Counted from the stretch's first letter, positions 1 through 11,095 are shown. The stretch is DNA of 64,000 nt from Metridium senile (GCA_949775045.1 OX459096.1:33475160-33539159), one strand, 5' to 3'. The notes: generated by a model not told the origin, from the sequence alone. A program made the numbers and translations.

Positions 1-130
1 AGGACAAATATCAAAACAAGACATTATTATCGCATATCGAAAAAGGATAATTTTTCACTACATACATTTACCATATACTAGTGAAATCCAGATTGGGCTC
101 CCTGTGAGCTGAGAGCTCTTGGTATATAGT
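1..130. repeat. Giant inverted repeat, left arm, block 1 (pairs with 46,490-46,626)
   Basis: The first bases of the window are the approximate reverse complement of 46,490-46,626: the stretches around TCGCATATCGAAAAAGGATA and GTGAAATCCAGATTGGGCTC both recur inverted. The repeat therefore runs to, and may continue beyond, the left edge of the window. Confidence 0.85.
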
Positions 131-213
131 TACTATTCACCACCCTACCCCATTGTTCTCTCTCTGCACTAAATCACTGATTGCTGAGTACCCGCGTCTG
201 AAAGCAAAGATAT

Positions 214-296
214 CTAGTTATGTTGCAGTTCGCACTCTGCAATATCAAACATATTGCAGTTCGCACTCTGCAATATCAAACATATTGCAGTGTGTT
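214..296. repeat. 31-bp tandem repeat, about 2.5 copies
   Basis: The unit TTGCAGTTCGCACTCTGCAA followed by TATCAAACATA is repeated. Each unit holds the short palindrome TGCAG...CTGCA. Confidence 0.85.
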
Positions 297-371
297 TTGT
301 TAAGTGTGTATAACTAATAATTTCCATTCTAGTAAGCATCATCTGACTTATAATTTATTAAATAATTTACT

Positions 372-480
372 AGATAGTGATTCTTGGTGAAAAAAGACTT
401 TGAGTACCAATGCCAGGATTCGAACCGAGACCTTCTGCATTGCTGTATCCGCGCTTTAAGCCATTATGCTACCCAGGCAA
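372..480 (-). pseudogene. tRNA-like sequence with pol III A and B boxes (SINE head or tRNA relic)
   Basis: On the minus strand a perfect A-box-like TAGCATAATGG (471-461) is followed about 35 bases later by a perfect B box GGTTCGAATCC (426-416), the spacing and order of an internal RNA polymerase III promoter. Acceptor and T stems do not pair well, so this is not an intact tRNA. A tRNA-derived SINE head or a decayed tRNA gene both fit; the downstream part is AT-rich with no clear tail. Confidence 0.6.
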
Positions 481-708
481 CCGATGGAAAACTTGCAACC
501 AAAAACACGTTTAATGTCATCAAGTTCATTAGCATTCCTCTAAATAGAATTGATGAAATTATAACTAATTAGAGTTTGGTAAGCCTATTGTTATTATATT
601 CAAAGAGACAAGAAACCGCTGATTATTATGCAACAAAGAGAACAATAATGGGACAGGCTATTGAATGATAATTACATTTTCATTGGCTGATAATATTATA
701 ACTAATTA

Positions 709-1189
709 AGCGGCGTTTACACGAGCAATTTTTCCTTGACAAGTATCCTTGACAATTTTCATTGCTCGTGTAGACGATCAGCAAGATTTCCTTGACAATT
801 TTATATTGACAAGGTTTCCTTGCTCGTGTAGATGATGAACAAGTTTTCCTTGACAAGTTTAGGTTGTACCCACAATGCCTTGCAATCAGTAGAGTACTAA
901 CATAATATTGGTTCCAGTCCCTTGTCGAGTAAAAAACAAAATGATTTATTTTGAATGATCGTACGAAAAGACTGGGAACTAATCTCATTAATATTCCTTG
1001 CCACATTTTCCTTGTTGTCCGTCTACACGAGCAAACTTCATCCTTGACAAATTTTCCTTGTCAAGGAAAAGCCAACATGCTAGCTTTTCCTTGTCAAGGA
1101 AAAATTGTTCATTTTACTCCATCTACACGAGCAATTTTTCCTTGTCAAGGAAAACTTGTCAAGGAAAAATTGCTCGTGTAAACGCCGCT
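709..1189. mobile_element. Harbinger-like MITE with TTA target duplication
   Basis: Both ends read AGCGGCGTTTACACGAGCAA inward as perfect inverted repeats, flanked by TTA at 706-708 and 1,190-1,192. A 3-base TWA duplication is typical of PIF/Harbinger elements. The interior is made of short repeats of TTTTCCTTGACAAG in both orientations, which produces overlapping repeat-driven open frames on both strands. Confidence 0.8.
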
Positions 1190-1438
1190 TTAGTCTAGAG
1201 TTTGGTAAGCCTATTGTTCAAAGAGACAGCAAACCGCCGATAATTATAATGCAACAAAGAGAACAATAATGGGGCAGGCTACTGAATGATAAATACACTT
1301 TCATTGGCTGATAACTAGTTAAAGTTTGGTAAGCCTATTGTTATTATATTCAAAAACACAAGAAACCGCCGATTACTGTGCAAGAGAGAGAACAATGGGG
1401 CAGGGTAGTGAATAGTAACTATATACGATAGTCACTTC

Positions 1439-1524
1439 GGCCGGCTAGCAATATTAGATATATTGCAGTCAGCTTCGGGCTGCGCCCTCAGCTGACTGCA
1501 ATATATCTAATATTGCTACCGGCC
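1439..1524. repeat. Near-perfect hairpin
   Basis: Inverted arms of about 35 bases, starting GGCCGGCTAGCAATATTAGA, surround a GC-rich loop with the complement ending CCGGCC. Confidence 0.85.
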
Positions 1525-1857
1525 TCAGTAACTATCTAATACATAGTTGTTTACCATTAATCATGCTTAGGACTTGTGGATTGCGAAATCTACTGTTTAC
1601 AAGCTTCAAAGTGATGTATTTCTAGTAGGTTTTAGTTATCAATAAGTATTATTATAAAATTCATGAATAATTAATGAGCAATTGACAAAAGAATTCACTT
1701 CCGTGACGGAGGTTGTAAATCTCATACAGATTTCGTCCTGATTTGCATAAGTTTCAACTTGAATTTTCTCGGCCAGATTTACATTTATTTTGACAATTTT
1801 AGTAAAATATGAAAGAACTAACGTTGGACTTTCATAAGTTCTATACAATATTCGCGT

Positions 1858-1922
1858 CCGATCTGTATCCGATATACAACGGCTCGTCTTCGACTCGCCG
1901 TTGTATATCGGATACAGATCGG
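1858..1922. repeat. Perfect 26-bp-arm hairpin
   Basis: CCGATCTGTATCCGATATAC and six further bases pair perfectly with the reverse complement ending at 1,922, around a 13-base loop. A different insertion occupies this neighbourhood in the right arm. Confidence 0.9.
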
Positions 1923-3522
1923 CCGCTCATATTGTATATATTACTTAAAGTTATGACTCCGGTAATTTATATAAAATGCGACAAAGGTTTCCGACAAGGA
2001 GAAGAATTGATTTTTAGATTTTTTTTGGATTGAAAAAGGAAATAGTTTTAAATTAATCACATGAGGTACAACTTTTTGAATCCGGCATTTATTGTTGTAA
2101 TAAAAGCTCTTACGTACTTCAGCATGTACAGCGAAATTTCTAGTATATATATATATATATATAATTGCCTTAATGGTATAGGAATTTGCGACAAAGACTT
2201 ATATATACGCGAAAAGGAAATGTGAATCATAACTTCAATGTATACGAGTCTCAACAATTTTTCATATTATTCTAGAAATTTATAAATGGAGGTTTAATTG
2301 TGCCCCACGGTCATTTTCTTGTCAGTAAACAATGATGCATTACGAGTTAAGCAACGGGGGCTGGTGCGAGAGTACATGGTAATAATACAGTACAGCACTG
2401 TATAATACTTTTTAAAAATATACTGCTTGATGCGTCACCGTGGCAGAATTAATAAGTATCGAATTTTCTCCAATCTAATACCTTAAATTGATATATATCT
2501 ATTTCACGTTCAATTCTGACGAAATGTATCCGGAAGACCTTTATATTTATTCACTGATTAGAAGGACGTTAGCTAAATTCGCGCCTGGATATATTTTTCT
2601 CTTTTTTCTCTAAGTATTTCCCCCAACATTATTTAAGATGCTTCGAAGTATAGTTTGAAATTACAATGATATAAAGAAAATGCGCAAAATGACCAAGAAC
2701 ATTATATTGGACAGGTCTTCCATGACAAATCAATATGATAATGATAATGACAGCCATGATGGTACCATATTCTATCGCTAATTATATATCTCTATCAATT
2801 CAATTGTTTCTACTGCTACTACTATTTGCGAATCAACAATTAATGTAGTAATTTTACTTCTTTAGGGAATTATATGATTTGATATATAGCTCTACGCATG
2901 AATGTAAGCAAAACCGTTACCAACTTATATATGAGTTATAAGAGTGTGAACATCGGCTCAACCTGTGAAATACATGATTATAGACTAATACACCTTAGTA
3001 GTCTCTAATGATTTAGCTTATTTTGTTGTCTATTTGCTGATTACACTTTGGCTATTAGCTTTTGTTTTATCAATTGAATGGATTTACTGGTGTCTTCTCA
3101 CTGAATGTAGATTTGGTTCCCGCATCAAAGAACAATTACTATAATTTAATAATTTGTAATTGTTGAGAGCCAGCCGAGGGCGCTTCTCAGCGGTGTACGT
3201 AGCCAGTTCGCCTACACAAAAGAAACAGTAAAGCTTGTTGCAACTTTAATTAACCTGTCTGTGATAGCAGCAAAACGCTTAGGCTAGTATAAAACCATTT
3301 AATTTCATAGTTTTCAGCTGTTCAAGTATTTATACATATATTTTACTAGTTGCAATCGGCAATCATATCGTGAAAAAAATAACAACATTAGAAAGAGAAA
3401 ATGTTACCTTCTATCATACAATTATTATTATATGACTAACCTGCATCGAAGATGAATATGTATTTTGTGGAAGTAAAAACCTTAGTCGTGACCACTAGCA
3501 TGTAAAGTAACTGGAGCTCTAG

Positions 3523-3592
3523 TGTAGCGGCTTCGGGGGGATTGGGGAAGAGGGAAAAGGAAATGGGGAGGGGTACCTTACGCAGGCTACTG
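3523..3592. repeat. GA-rich short element ending ACGCAGGCTA, at an arm breakpoint
   Basis: Purine-rich unit between TAGTGTAGCGGC and ACGCAGGCTAC. Its counterpart at 43,969-44,042 has clean inverted termini TAGCCTGCGTG/CACGCAGGCTA, and a larger relative lies at 18,699-19,468. Homology between the palindrome arms stops at this element on its inner side in both arms. Confidence 0.6.
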
Positions 3593-3659
3593 GTAGTATA
3601 TGCACAGCGGAAAAAAAACCATCGCGAAGATGTGAAATGCGGATCTCTCATAGTTTCCG

Positions 3660-4170
3660 ATCAACGTGTTACGTTTTCAAAAACGAGCTACGTTTGTGAA
3701 GTTTCGTACTACGTTTTTCAAAACGTGGGACGATTATGAAATCGTCTACGTTTTAAAAAACGTAGTACGTTTTAGGTCGGGAACATAGGAGCGTGTGCCG
3801 TTACAATAACGTCCACAATAACGTGTCTAAAACGGTTTTCAATTTCCCTCCAACTCACATACGTGTCTCGTTTAAAACGCTTTCCAATTTCCCTCCAACT
3901 CAGTCCTTTAAAACGCTTTTCAATTCCTTCCTCCGTTAAAATAATAGGGATCCCAATAACGTGTCTCGTTATAAACGCGTTTCAACCACGTGTATCGTTT
4001 CAGTAACGTCTCTCGTTTCAGCCTCATCTAGCCACGTGTCTGGATTTAATCTCGTTTCTTTAACGTGTCTCTTAGTAACGTGTCTCGTTTTAGTAATGTG
4101 TCTCGTTTTAGTAACGAGTCTCGTTTTAGTAACGAGTCTCGTTTTAGTAACGTGTCTCGTTTTTTTCAAA
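3660..4170. repeat. ACGT-rich tandem repeats (18-bp unit at 4,056-4,165)
   Basis: Copies of TAACGTGTCTCGTTTTAG repeat head to tail near the end. Upstream are looser repeats of ACGTTTT and CGCTTTCCAATTTCCCTCCA. Open frames here are products of the repeats. Confidence 0.8.
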
Positions 4171-4929
4171 TTTCGATTTAATTTAAAAAAACATGGGAAA
4201 TGAAAAAATGAGAAATCAAAATTTGAAAATAAATGCGTTAAAACAGGAGAGTAAAAAAGAGTAAATGTGAATGAATATATTGTATAGTGACTATAATTGT
4301 GTTAATATAATTGATTGTATTGAGAAAAAAACAATTTTTTTGTCCTCCTTTTATTGCAAAAAAAATGTTAACACTCTTAGAAAAATAATTTAGGCAACAC
4401 TTTCTGTGAATATCTGGATCCGAATATCTAGTGCTATTTTGTTGGATTTATAAAGAAAAACGTTTGATGCTACACAACACCACACAACCAGCAGAAACTG
4501 GTGAGGATTGAAATGACTACTTCAAATGCCTTGCAAATATTATTAAGATGAGGAAAATTAGTAAGTTTGTACAATAAAACTGATCAATGACTTTAGCAAG
4601 CACATCAACCATTAATAAAGCTCGTATTAAAGTATTAGTGGTTTTAAAAGGTGTGTTTTATGGATACATATTTATTGAAAACATTAATATTTATTACGAA
4701 TTTGTACAATTTCAAGTTTATTTATTGCTATTTTTCAGCAAATCAAATTTGCTGGATTTTCAAATGCTCCAATGATAGTAACTATAAAGTCTGTAATACA
4801 AATATTAAAAGTCTTATAAATTGAAATTTGTATGAGTAATATTTTCTAGTCAGTCATTTTAATTGTTTAATTTCTGTATGCATGCAAGTGCCTGCAAAAT
4901 GCCTGCAAATTGGCAAAAGAGGCCAAATT

Positions 4930-5122
4930 GCATGCATGTGGCATGCATGTGGCATGCATGCAGCATGTGGCATGCATGCAGCATGTGGCATGCATGCAGC
5001 ATGTGGCATGCATGCAGCATGTGGCATGCATGCAGCATGTGGCATGCATGCAGCATGTGGCATGCATGCAACATGTGGCATGCATGCAGCATGTGGCATG
5101 CATGCAGCATGTGGCATGCATG
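4930..5122. repeat. 18-bp minisatellite GGCATGCATGCAGCATGT
   Basis: About ten nearly identical 18-base units. The unit length is a multiple of three and lacks stops in all frames, so five or six overlapping open frames on both strands are generated; none should be read as a gene. GCATGCATGC is self-complementary, so the array can form hairpins. It is private to the left arm. Confidence 0.95.
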
Positions 5123-5125
5123 CAC

Positions 5126-6115
5126 CAGTTTGGAAGGGAAAGGATATGAATAGTGACGTTGTTCTCCTCCAGCCAAATATTTGAGTTTGCGTGCTAAGTG
5201 TTAATTGTAATCAGATTATAGCTCTGTACTAACTGTTTAAACTAAATACATATCATGTACTGTATTGCAAAACTAAAGTTTATCCTAGCCGCAGACCATT
5301 TCCAGGACACAGTTCATAATAAAATAGCACATATAAACAAGTATATCCATAAAAAATAGTTGAAGAATCAATTAAAAAGATATATTTAAGTTGTTTTGAT
5401 TCAGTTTGAAAATACCCATACAGTAAACACTTGCATGTCTGAAACACTCGACAATATAGTGTTGCTTTTGTAATTTGTTTTTTTTTTACCACAAAATGAG
5501 GCTTAGTCTGTGCAAGTGCACCATTTGTCAAATAGAACATGTGCTGTTATAGATTAGTAATAACTTTTCTTTTTAAAAAAGTAATTGATATGATTCTTCA
5601 TCATTTCAACAAATGCTAGATAAATACTCCAGTTTGATGTTATCTAGTTATGCTGTTCTATCTGACAAATGGTGCATTTGCAAAGTTAAAAAAATCATAC
5701 CAAGTATTGCAGTTAATCAGTATTTTCCATTTATATTTTCCAAATTAATAAATTAAAAATATCACATACACCTAATTGCAAGAATATTGTCACAGCTAGG
5801 AAGAAAGATTATAGTAATTTAGTAACAAAGGAATAATAACCTAATTGAGTGATCTTCTTTTGTCTTTCAATTAATCCCTGCCCCACTAAAGTACAAAAGT
5901 TGGGACAACGTTCTTGCACTAATGAGTGTAAATTAATGAACAGATGGCTGATAAAACTTTAGCAGGCCATGCATGCCCATCTGTTTATTTATGTGATATT
6001 TTAATAATATATAAAATTTAGAAACTTTCTTAAATAGCTTAATGGAAAATACTGATTAACAATACTTGGTATGAAGTTCTCAAACGTACTGAATCAAAAC
6101 ACTTGAACCATTTAT
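5126..6115. other. No gene seen downstream of the TRAF-like stop
   Basis: AT-rich sequence without ORFs of interest. A short phrase around ATTTGTCAAATAGAACATGT near 5,525 recurs inverted near 5,660-5,680. Confidence 0.5.
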
Positions 6116-6281
6116 TTAAAGCAATGTGAAACATTGTAAAAAGATTAAAACATGAAGTGAGCCATCTTCACGTATAAACTCCTCCAAGTCTATAAACTCA
6201 AACTTTGGGCTGGAGAATTCTTTGAGTTGCATCATTCTCCTTTCCAAACTCATCCGTTTGGCCTTGTTTTGCATGACTAGT
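6116..6281 (-). CDS. TRAF-like gene, last exon (end of MATH domain and stop)
   Basis: Minus-strand terminal exon. The acceptor is TTACTTATATAG before 6,281; its first base completes an Arg codon split by the intron, and a TAA stop ends it at 6,116. The peptide LVMQNKAKRMSLERR then SSPKFEFIDLEEFIREDGSL aligns with the final MATH strands, where family members read as a W/PKF-hydrophobic-L segment followed by a short acidic turn and a last beta strand. The usual GFL..DTL.I ending is weak, so this MATH domain may be divergent. The intron 6,282-7,437 contains a 0.7-kb foldback element. No clear polyadenylation signal was pinned down. Confidence 0.72.
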
Positions 6282-6451
6282 CTATATAAGTAAGAAAAGT
6301 CAAAATTAGTTAATATACATATTATTTTATTATAGACATTATTAACTTGCGTAATTGTTTGGTCAATTGCCAGTGAGCAGCATCTTCTGAAACTGTAATG
6401 AATGTTCCAGCAATCAGGCAAATCACAGTAAGGCAATCAGGCAAAAGTATA

Positions 6452-7163
6452 ACATTACCAGAAATCAAGGACAAAATGGCGGATAATCTAACTAGTATTC
6501 ATATATTTTTGGGCTTTAAAATGGCCAGCCAATAGAGTTATATTATAAAGTTTAATTTTAGATATTAACGATAAAGTTTTAAATATAAACGATAAAGTTT
6601 TAAATATTCACGTGAGATTTACTATAATCCACAGGAATACCACCATTGTTAACTGGTTTCTAACTACAAATTATTAAAATAATAGCTTTAGTATGCTCTG
6701 AGGTTGAAAATACTCGAATTTTGATGGCTTTTTGACCGAAGAAAATGAAGCATTAATGGCCTTTTAAACAGCTAAGTAAAACAATTGATATCTAAAAAAT
6801 CATTACGGAACACCACTTTTTGTATATGTTTTTTGTGTAGGGAAATTTTTAACTTTGAATGTGGTTAATTATTCAGAAGATTACAAGGGTTGTATAGAAT
6901 TAATTAGCAAAAAGCCATTGATAACAATAAGCATTTTTGACCAAAAGAAAACACAATTTTTTGGACTTTTATTCACTGATCCAAATTGTTTTACAGAGGT
7001 GTTCCTAGAACACCACTTTTTTGAAACAATAAGCCGATTTAATTTTATCAAACTTTTAGCCTAGCTTCCATACAAATCTCTGTATCGGCCGGCCATTTTA
7101 AAAGCTAGAAATGTATGAATATTAATTAGATTATCCACCATTTTGTCCCTGATTTCTGGTAAT
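6452..7163. mobile_element. Foldback element inside the TRAF-like intron
   Basis: Terminal inverted repeats of about 75 bases begin CATTACCAGAAATCAAGGAC on the left and reappear as reverse complement ending at about 7,163. The interior is AT-rich without a convincing ORF. Related termini (CATTACCAGAAAT...GGACA) bound another element at 24,873-25,247, so this is a dispersed non-autonomous family. I could not define a target duplication. Confidence 0.65.
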
Positions 7164-7437
7164 GAAAAACATGCAGTTAATATTATATAAATCAGAATTG
7201 CAAAACAAATTGTGAAACAATTATGAAATAATTTGTGTTAATTTTTCAACTTAATATAATTATATTCACAATAGGGATCAAAAATTTAAGAATAAAGAAA
7301 AGTTGTAATGCATTTTAGTTCTGGTAGTAATTAAGATGAATAAAGCATAAATGAATATAATATGGAATTTAATCCTCACAAATTAACAAGACAAATTGAA
7401 AGTTACAATAGACATCAGGAGTTAATTTATTACTAAC

Positions 7438-7661
7438 CTTGGTTGAATTAATAATGGGCCTGGCCCAGATATTAGTTTCACTGAAACTCGGGAACTATCC
7501 TTTGACTTCTGTAAGAACAGCTGTAATGTCCATTCTTTTATTGAGAATGGAGGACTGGCCAGTGTTTGACTGGATATCCTGTTCACTTCTTCTTTGAAGT
7601 TAGCAATACTCCAGTCAAAACTGACCAGTTTCTCCTTTCTAGGTTCTACTGTGACCTGGTC
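7438..7661 (-). CDS. TRAF-like gene, exon with first part of MATH domain
   Basis: Minus-strand exon of 224 bases. The acceptor is CAAACAG before 7,661 and the donor AAG|GTTAGT after 7,438. The 74-residue product has the MATH (meprin and TRAF homology) signature: FDWSIANF, then SPPFS and a Trp/Leu strand (EWTLQLFLQ), then VSVKLISG. These match the F.W.I.NF ... SppF...W.L.ly ... L.L layout of TRAF C-terminal domains, which bind receptor tails. It starts in phase 0, matching the end of the zinc-finger exon, and ends with two bases of an AGA codon completed by the exon starting at 6,281. That phase agreement across three exons is the strongest evidence that this is a real gene structure. Confidence 0.8.
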
Positions 7662-8516
7662 CTGTTTGGAGTAAAAACGAAATTAAATGAGCTTACAAAA
7701 TGCATAGAAATATTTTTGTTATAAAATTCCAACTGATATGTTGTGACATGTTTAATATTTCACACAATACAAAATAAAATAACAACCATCATAATAGGCA
7801 AGTACATTATGTATTATCATGTAAGTCTATGATATACATTCAAAAACAGGACTCAAATAAGTCCCCCCCCCCCCCCCCTATACACACACACACAAACACA
7901 AATTAGCGCAACATGTACCCATGAATAAGCGCCACATTTTAACACTTTAATGTTACTTTAGAACAACATTGGAAATCATTTTTTTTATAAAATCTATATT
8001 CTTCAGTTCAAAGAAGCTCTACCATCAGTAAACTATCTCCCCAATATTCGTAGTTCTGATCAAAAGAGAGATTGAGAAAGATTTGATAAGCTCCGCTGTG
8101 CTTATTCGAGTAAATACAGCCCACTTAAACAAACATATCCTTGCCAGCTCTGTATGGGATTTGCAATGGCTCCTCTAGATCTGCTGCTATTCTTTCAGTA
8201 GGCATTTACGATTTACGATTTAGGCAAAATTAATAATATTGCGGACATTAATCGTTCCAGCCACATGGTCACATGAGCCGAAATCAATATTTTTATTGTA
8301 GTTTGTCATCATTATTCTGAAAATGTGTCATGTCTCCAAAATGGATGGGCTTCCTGTGGAGGCAACAGAATAGTGCCCAGAATAAACATTGTAATTTGTC
8401 TATTCTACAAATTAAATCAGAATTGTCTAGTTAGTGTTTCCAACCTAAACCATGGATGTAAGGATTGACATAAAAATATATCTCTATAGGCCGGATGAAT
8501 GCTTATCATTATTTAC
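7662..8516. other. Intron between zinc-finger and MATH exons; C tract
   Basis: No coding signal of its own. It contains a run of 16 C at 7,863-7,878 followed by a short CA-rich stretch, both on the strand opposite to the gene. Confidence 0.6.
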
Positions 8517-8697
8517 CTTGCTCCATAATGCGAGTTTCAACCTTCTCTCTTCTATCTCCAGCAGCCTGTTGTGCGTGGAGATAGAAGTGCAATTGTGTTC
8601 TTCAACACTCTTCAATTTTAAAGTTTTACAGCACCCCTTGATGGGGCACTCCACAACCCTCTCCTGGCATTCCTCCAGGTGAAGGTAAAGGGATGAC
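8517..8697 (-). CDS. TRAF-like gene, exon with TRAF-type zinc finger
   Basis: Exon of a TNF-receptor-associated-factor-like adaptor, cytoplasmic in known family members. Read on the minus strand it has an acceptor TTTGCAG before 8,697, an open frame of 60 residues in phase 1, and a donor AAG|GTAAAT after 8,517. The peptide carries the zf-TRAF pattern HLEECQERVVECPIKGC then ...VEEHNC, that is the spaced His/Cys ligands with the typical VxCP..GC core, followed by a charged helical stretch (LEIEERRLKL) where TRAFs have a coiled coil. It ends in phase 0 and joins the next exon (7,661) in frame. Exons upstream of it (a RING domain and further zinc fingers would be expected) were not found; they would lie beyond the minisatellite at 8,706-9,960, or be lost. 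This may therefore be a gene fragment. Confidence 0.75.
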
Positions 8698-8705
8698 CTG
8701 CAAAC

Positions 8706-9962
8706 ATATGATGACTGCAGTTGTACATTTCAAATATGATGACTGCAGTTGTACATTTCAAATATGATGACTGCAGTTGTACATTTCAAATATGATGACT
8801 GCAGTTGTACATTTCAAATATGATGGATGCCGTTGTACATTTTATATATGATGACTGCAGTTGTACATTTCAAATATGATGACTGCAGTTGTACATTTCA
8901 AATATGATGACTGCAGTTGTACATTTCAAATATGATGGCTGCCGTTGTACATTTCAAATATGATGACTGCAGTTGTACATTTCAAATATGATGGCTGCAG
9001 CTGCACATTTCAAATATGATGGATGCCGTTGTACATTTCAAAAGTGATGACTGCAGTTGTACATTTCAAAAATGATGGCTGCCGTTGTACATTTCAAATA
9101 TGATGACTGCAGTTGTACATTTCAAAAATGATGGCTGCCGTTGTACATTTCAAAAGTGATGACTGCAGTTGTACATTTCAAAAATGATGACTGCCGTTAT
9201 ACATTTTAAATATGATGGCTGCAGTTGTACATTTCAAATATGATGACTGCAGTTGTACATTTCAAATATGATGACTGCAGTTGTACATTTCAAATATGAT
9301 GGCTGCCGTTGTACATTTTATATATGATGACTGCAGTTGTACATTTCAAATATGATGACTGCAGTTGTACATTTCAAATATGATGACTGCAGTTGTACAT
9401 TTCAAATATGATGACTGCAGTTGTACATTTCAAATATGATGGATGCCGTTGTACATTTTATATATGATGACTGCAGTTGTACATTTCAAATATGATGACT
9501 GCAGTTGTACATTTCAAATATGATGACTGCAGTTGTACATTTCAAATATGATGGCTGCCGTTGTACATTTCAAATATGATGACTGCAGTTGTACATTTCA
9601 AATATGATGGCTGCAGCTGCACATTTCAAATATGATGGATGCCGTTGTACATTTCAAAAGTGATGACTGCAGTTGTACATTTCAAAAATGATGGCTGCCG
9701 TTGTACATTTCAAATATGATGACTGCAGTTGTACATTTCAAAAATGATGGCTGCCGTTGTACATTTCAAAAGTGATGACTGCAGTTGTACATTTCAAAAA
9801 TGATGACTGCCGTTATACATTTTAAATATGATGGCTGCAGTTGTACATTTCAAATATGATGACTGCAGTTGTACATTTCAAATATGATGACTGCAGTTGT
9901 GCATTTTAAATATGATGACTGCAGTTGTACATTTTAAATATGATGACTGCAGTTGTACATAT
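8706..9962. repeat. 28-bp minisatellite with 616-bp higher-order repeat
   Basis: About 45 tandem copies of a 28-base unit (core ATGACTGCAGTTGTACATTT) with variants such as GGCTGCCG and AGTGATGA. A distinctive variant block containing GGCTGCAGCTGCACATTTC occurs at 8,993 and again at 9,609, exactly 616 bases (22 units) apart, with the same order of neighbouring variants, so the array has been enlarged by a 22-unit duplication. It sits in the presumed intron upstream of the zinc-finger exon. The right palindrome arm keeps only about three units (42,035-42,122), so the expansion is private to the left arm. Confidence 0.93.
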
Positions 9963-10659
9963 TGAAGAACAAAGAAAATTTCTAAAAATAGTTGAACCTT
10001 GGTAAAACGGATAAAACCGAAATTTTAAGCTTTGTTTCAAGATAATCCCATTGAAACAACTATATACTGCATGCTCTGTAGTCTGAGTTTGTCTTGAAAT
10101 ATTCTACTTTTGAATGTGTCGATCATAGTGACTTGTTATCGGTCAAAATATGCCTTTATAACTCTAACAGTGAAGACCAGCTATATATGTGGTGACTTGA
10201 TTGTCTCTACACAGACACGAGTATTTCGATCCGTTGATGATTTTAAGTAATGCATATAAAATAACCTTTAAAAGAACAATATGCGTCATATTAAGGTGAT
10301 AAGCGGAAACTAAAAACACAAAGCTCTTTTAAAAGTCTGACAATTTGTAGTGAAGTCTAAGAAGGCGTCGCTTATTAGAAGACATCTTGACGGTCTTTGA
10401 TTAGGTATGGAAAAGTAAGGTAAGCATGGTATGGAAAATCGATTATGGATGTAGACATTGAAATTCAATTTTACGGTTTATTCAATAGTATTTATAGATT
10501 GCTTCTGAACAGAAAAAGGAAAACTTTGTTAAATTAAAAAATTATATATCTGATTGCAAAACCTGTCAAAACGTTAGACCTAAAAAGTTAAAATAGATAA
10601 ACATCAATTGAAGAAACAGCTGTATATTTTATTTTTGCAAAAATGTTATCTGATTACGA

Positions 10660-11095
10660 TATTTTTGTATTGTTAAAAAAGGATCAAACTGTAAAATAAA
10701 ATAGCTACTCGAAGGATTCTTTTCTTATTTTAATAATAATAAAAAATAATACTATAAATAATATCAAAATAATAATTATATTGCGCGAGGTTGTTCACCT
10801 GTATGTAAGTAGACTTTTGTATTGTTCAAAAGGGATCAATCTGTAAAGTAAAGTAGCTACTCGAAGGATTCTCTTCTTATAGTAATAATAATAAAAAATA
10901 ATACTATAAATAATATCAAAATAATAATTATATTGCGCGAGGTTGTTCACCTGTATGTACGTAGACTTTTGTATTGTTAAAAAGGGATCAATCTCGCTAC
11001 TCGAAAGATTCACTTATTATTTTAATATATAATAATAAAAAATAATACTATAAATAATAACACTAGCTGAAACAATAATTATATATATTGCGTGA
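10660..11095. repeat. 151-bp tandem repeat, about 2.6 copies
   Basis: CCTGTATGTAAGTAGACTTT at 10,799 recurs at 10,950 with the surrounding AT-rich unit (GGATCAATCTGTAAAGTAAA, TACTCGAAGGATTC, TTGCGCGAGGTTGTTCACC). The right arm keeps a single copy of the TACTCGAA/GATCAA part near 39,830-39,890, so this is a one-arm expansion. Confidence 0.88.

Larger units (their letters stand above)
126..1428. mobile_element. Compound foldback element with internal 125-bp repeats
   Basis: The ends are inverted copies of each other (ACTATTCACCACCCTACCCC near 134 and its reverse complement near 1,405). Inside, a unit beginning AGAGTTTGGTAAGCCTATTG recurs at about 571, 1,197 and 1,319. A second transposon (709-1,189) has been inserted between the first two. 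The whole block is absent from the matching place in the right arm, where the flanking sequences lie close together near 46,470. Confidence 0.6.
1545..3595. repeat. Giant inverted repeat, left arm, block 2 (pairs with 43,969-46,470)
   Basis: Successive landmarks recur inverted and in reverse order in the right arm: GCATTACGAGTTAAGCAACG (2,337) against 45,690; TTCTCTAAGTATTTCCCCCA (2,607) against 45,070; TAGCTTTTGTTTTATCAATT (3,057) against 44,700; the GA-rich unit at 3,523 against 43,969. Short indels not in multiples of three separate the copies. No gene is visible in this block. Confidence 0.88.

Noticed and set aside
4854..5184. Five to six overlapping ORFs of 79-105 codons on both strands
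   Set aside because: All are produced by the 18-bp minisatellite, whose length and sequence avoid stops in every frame.
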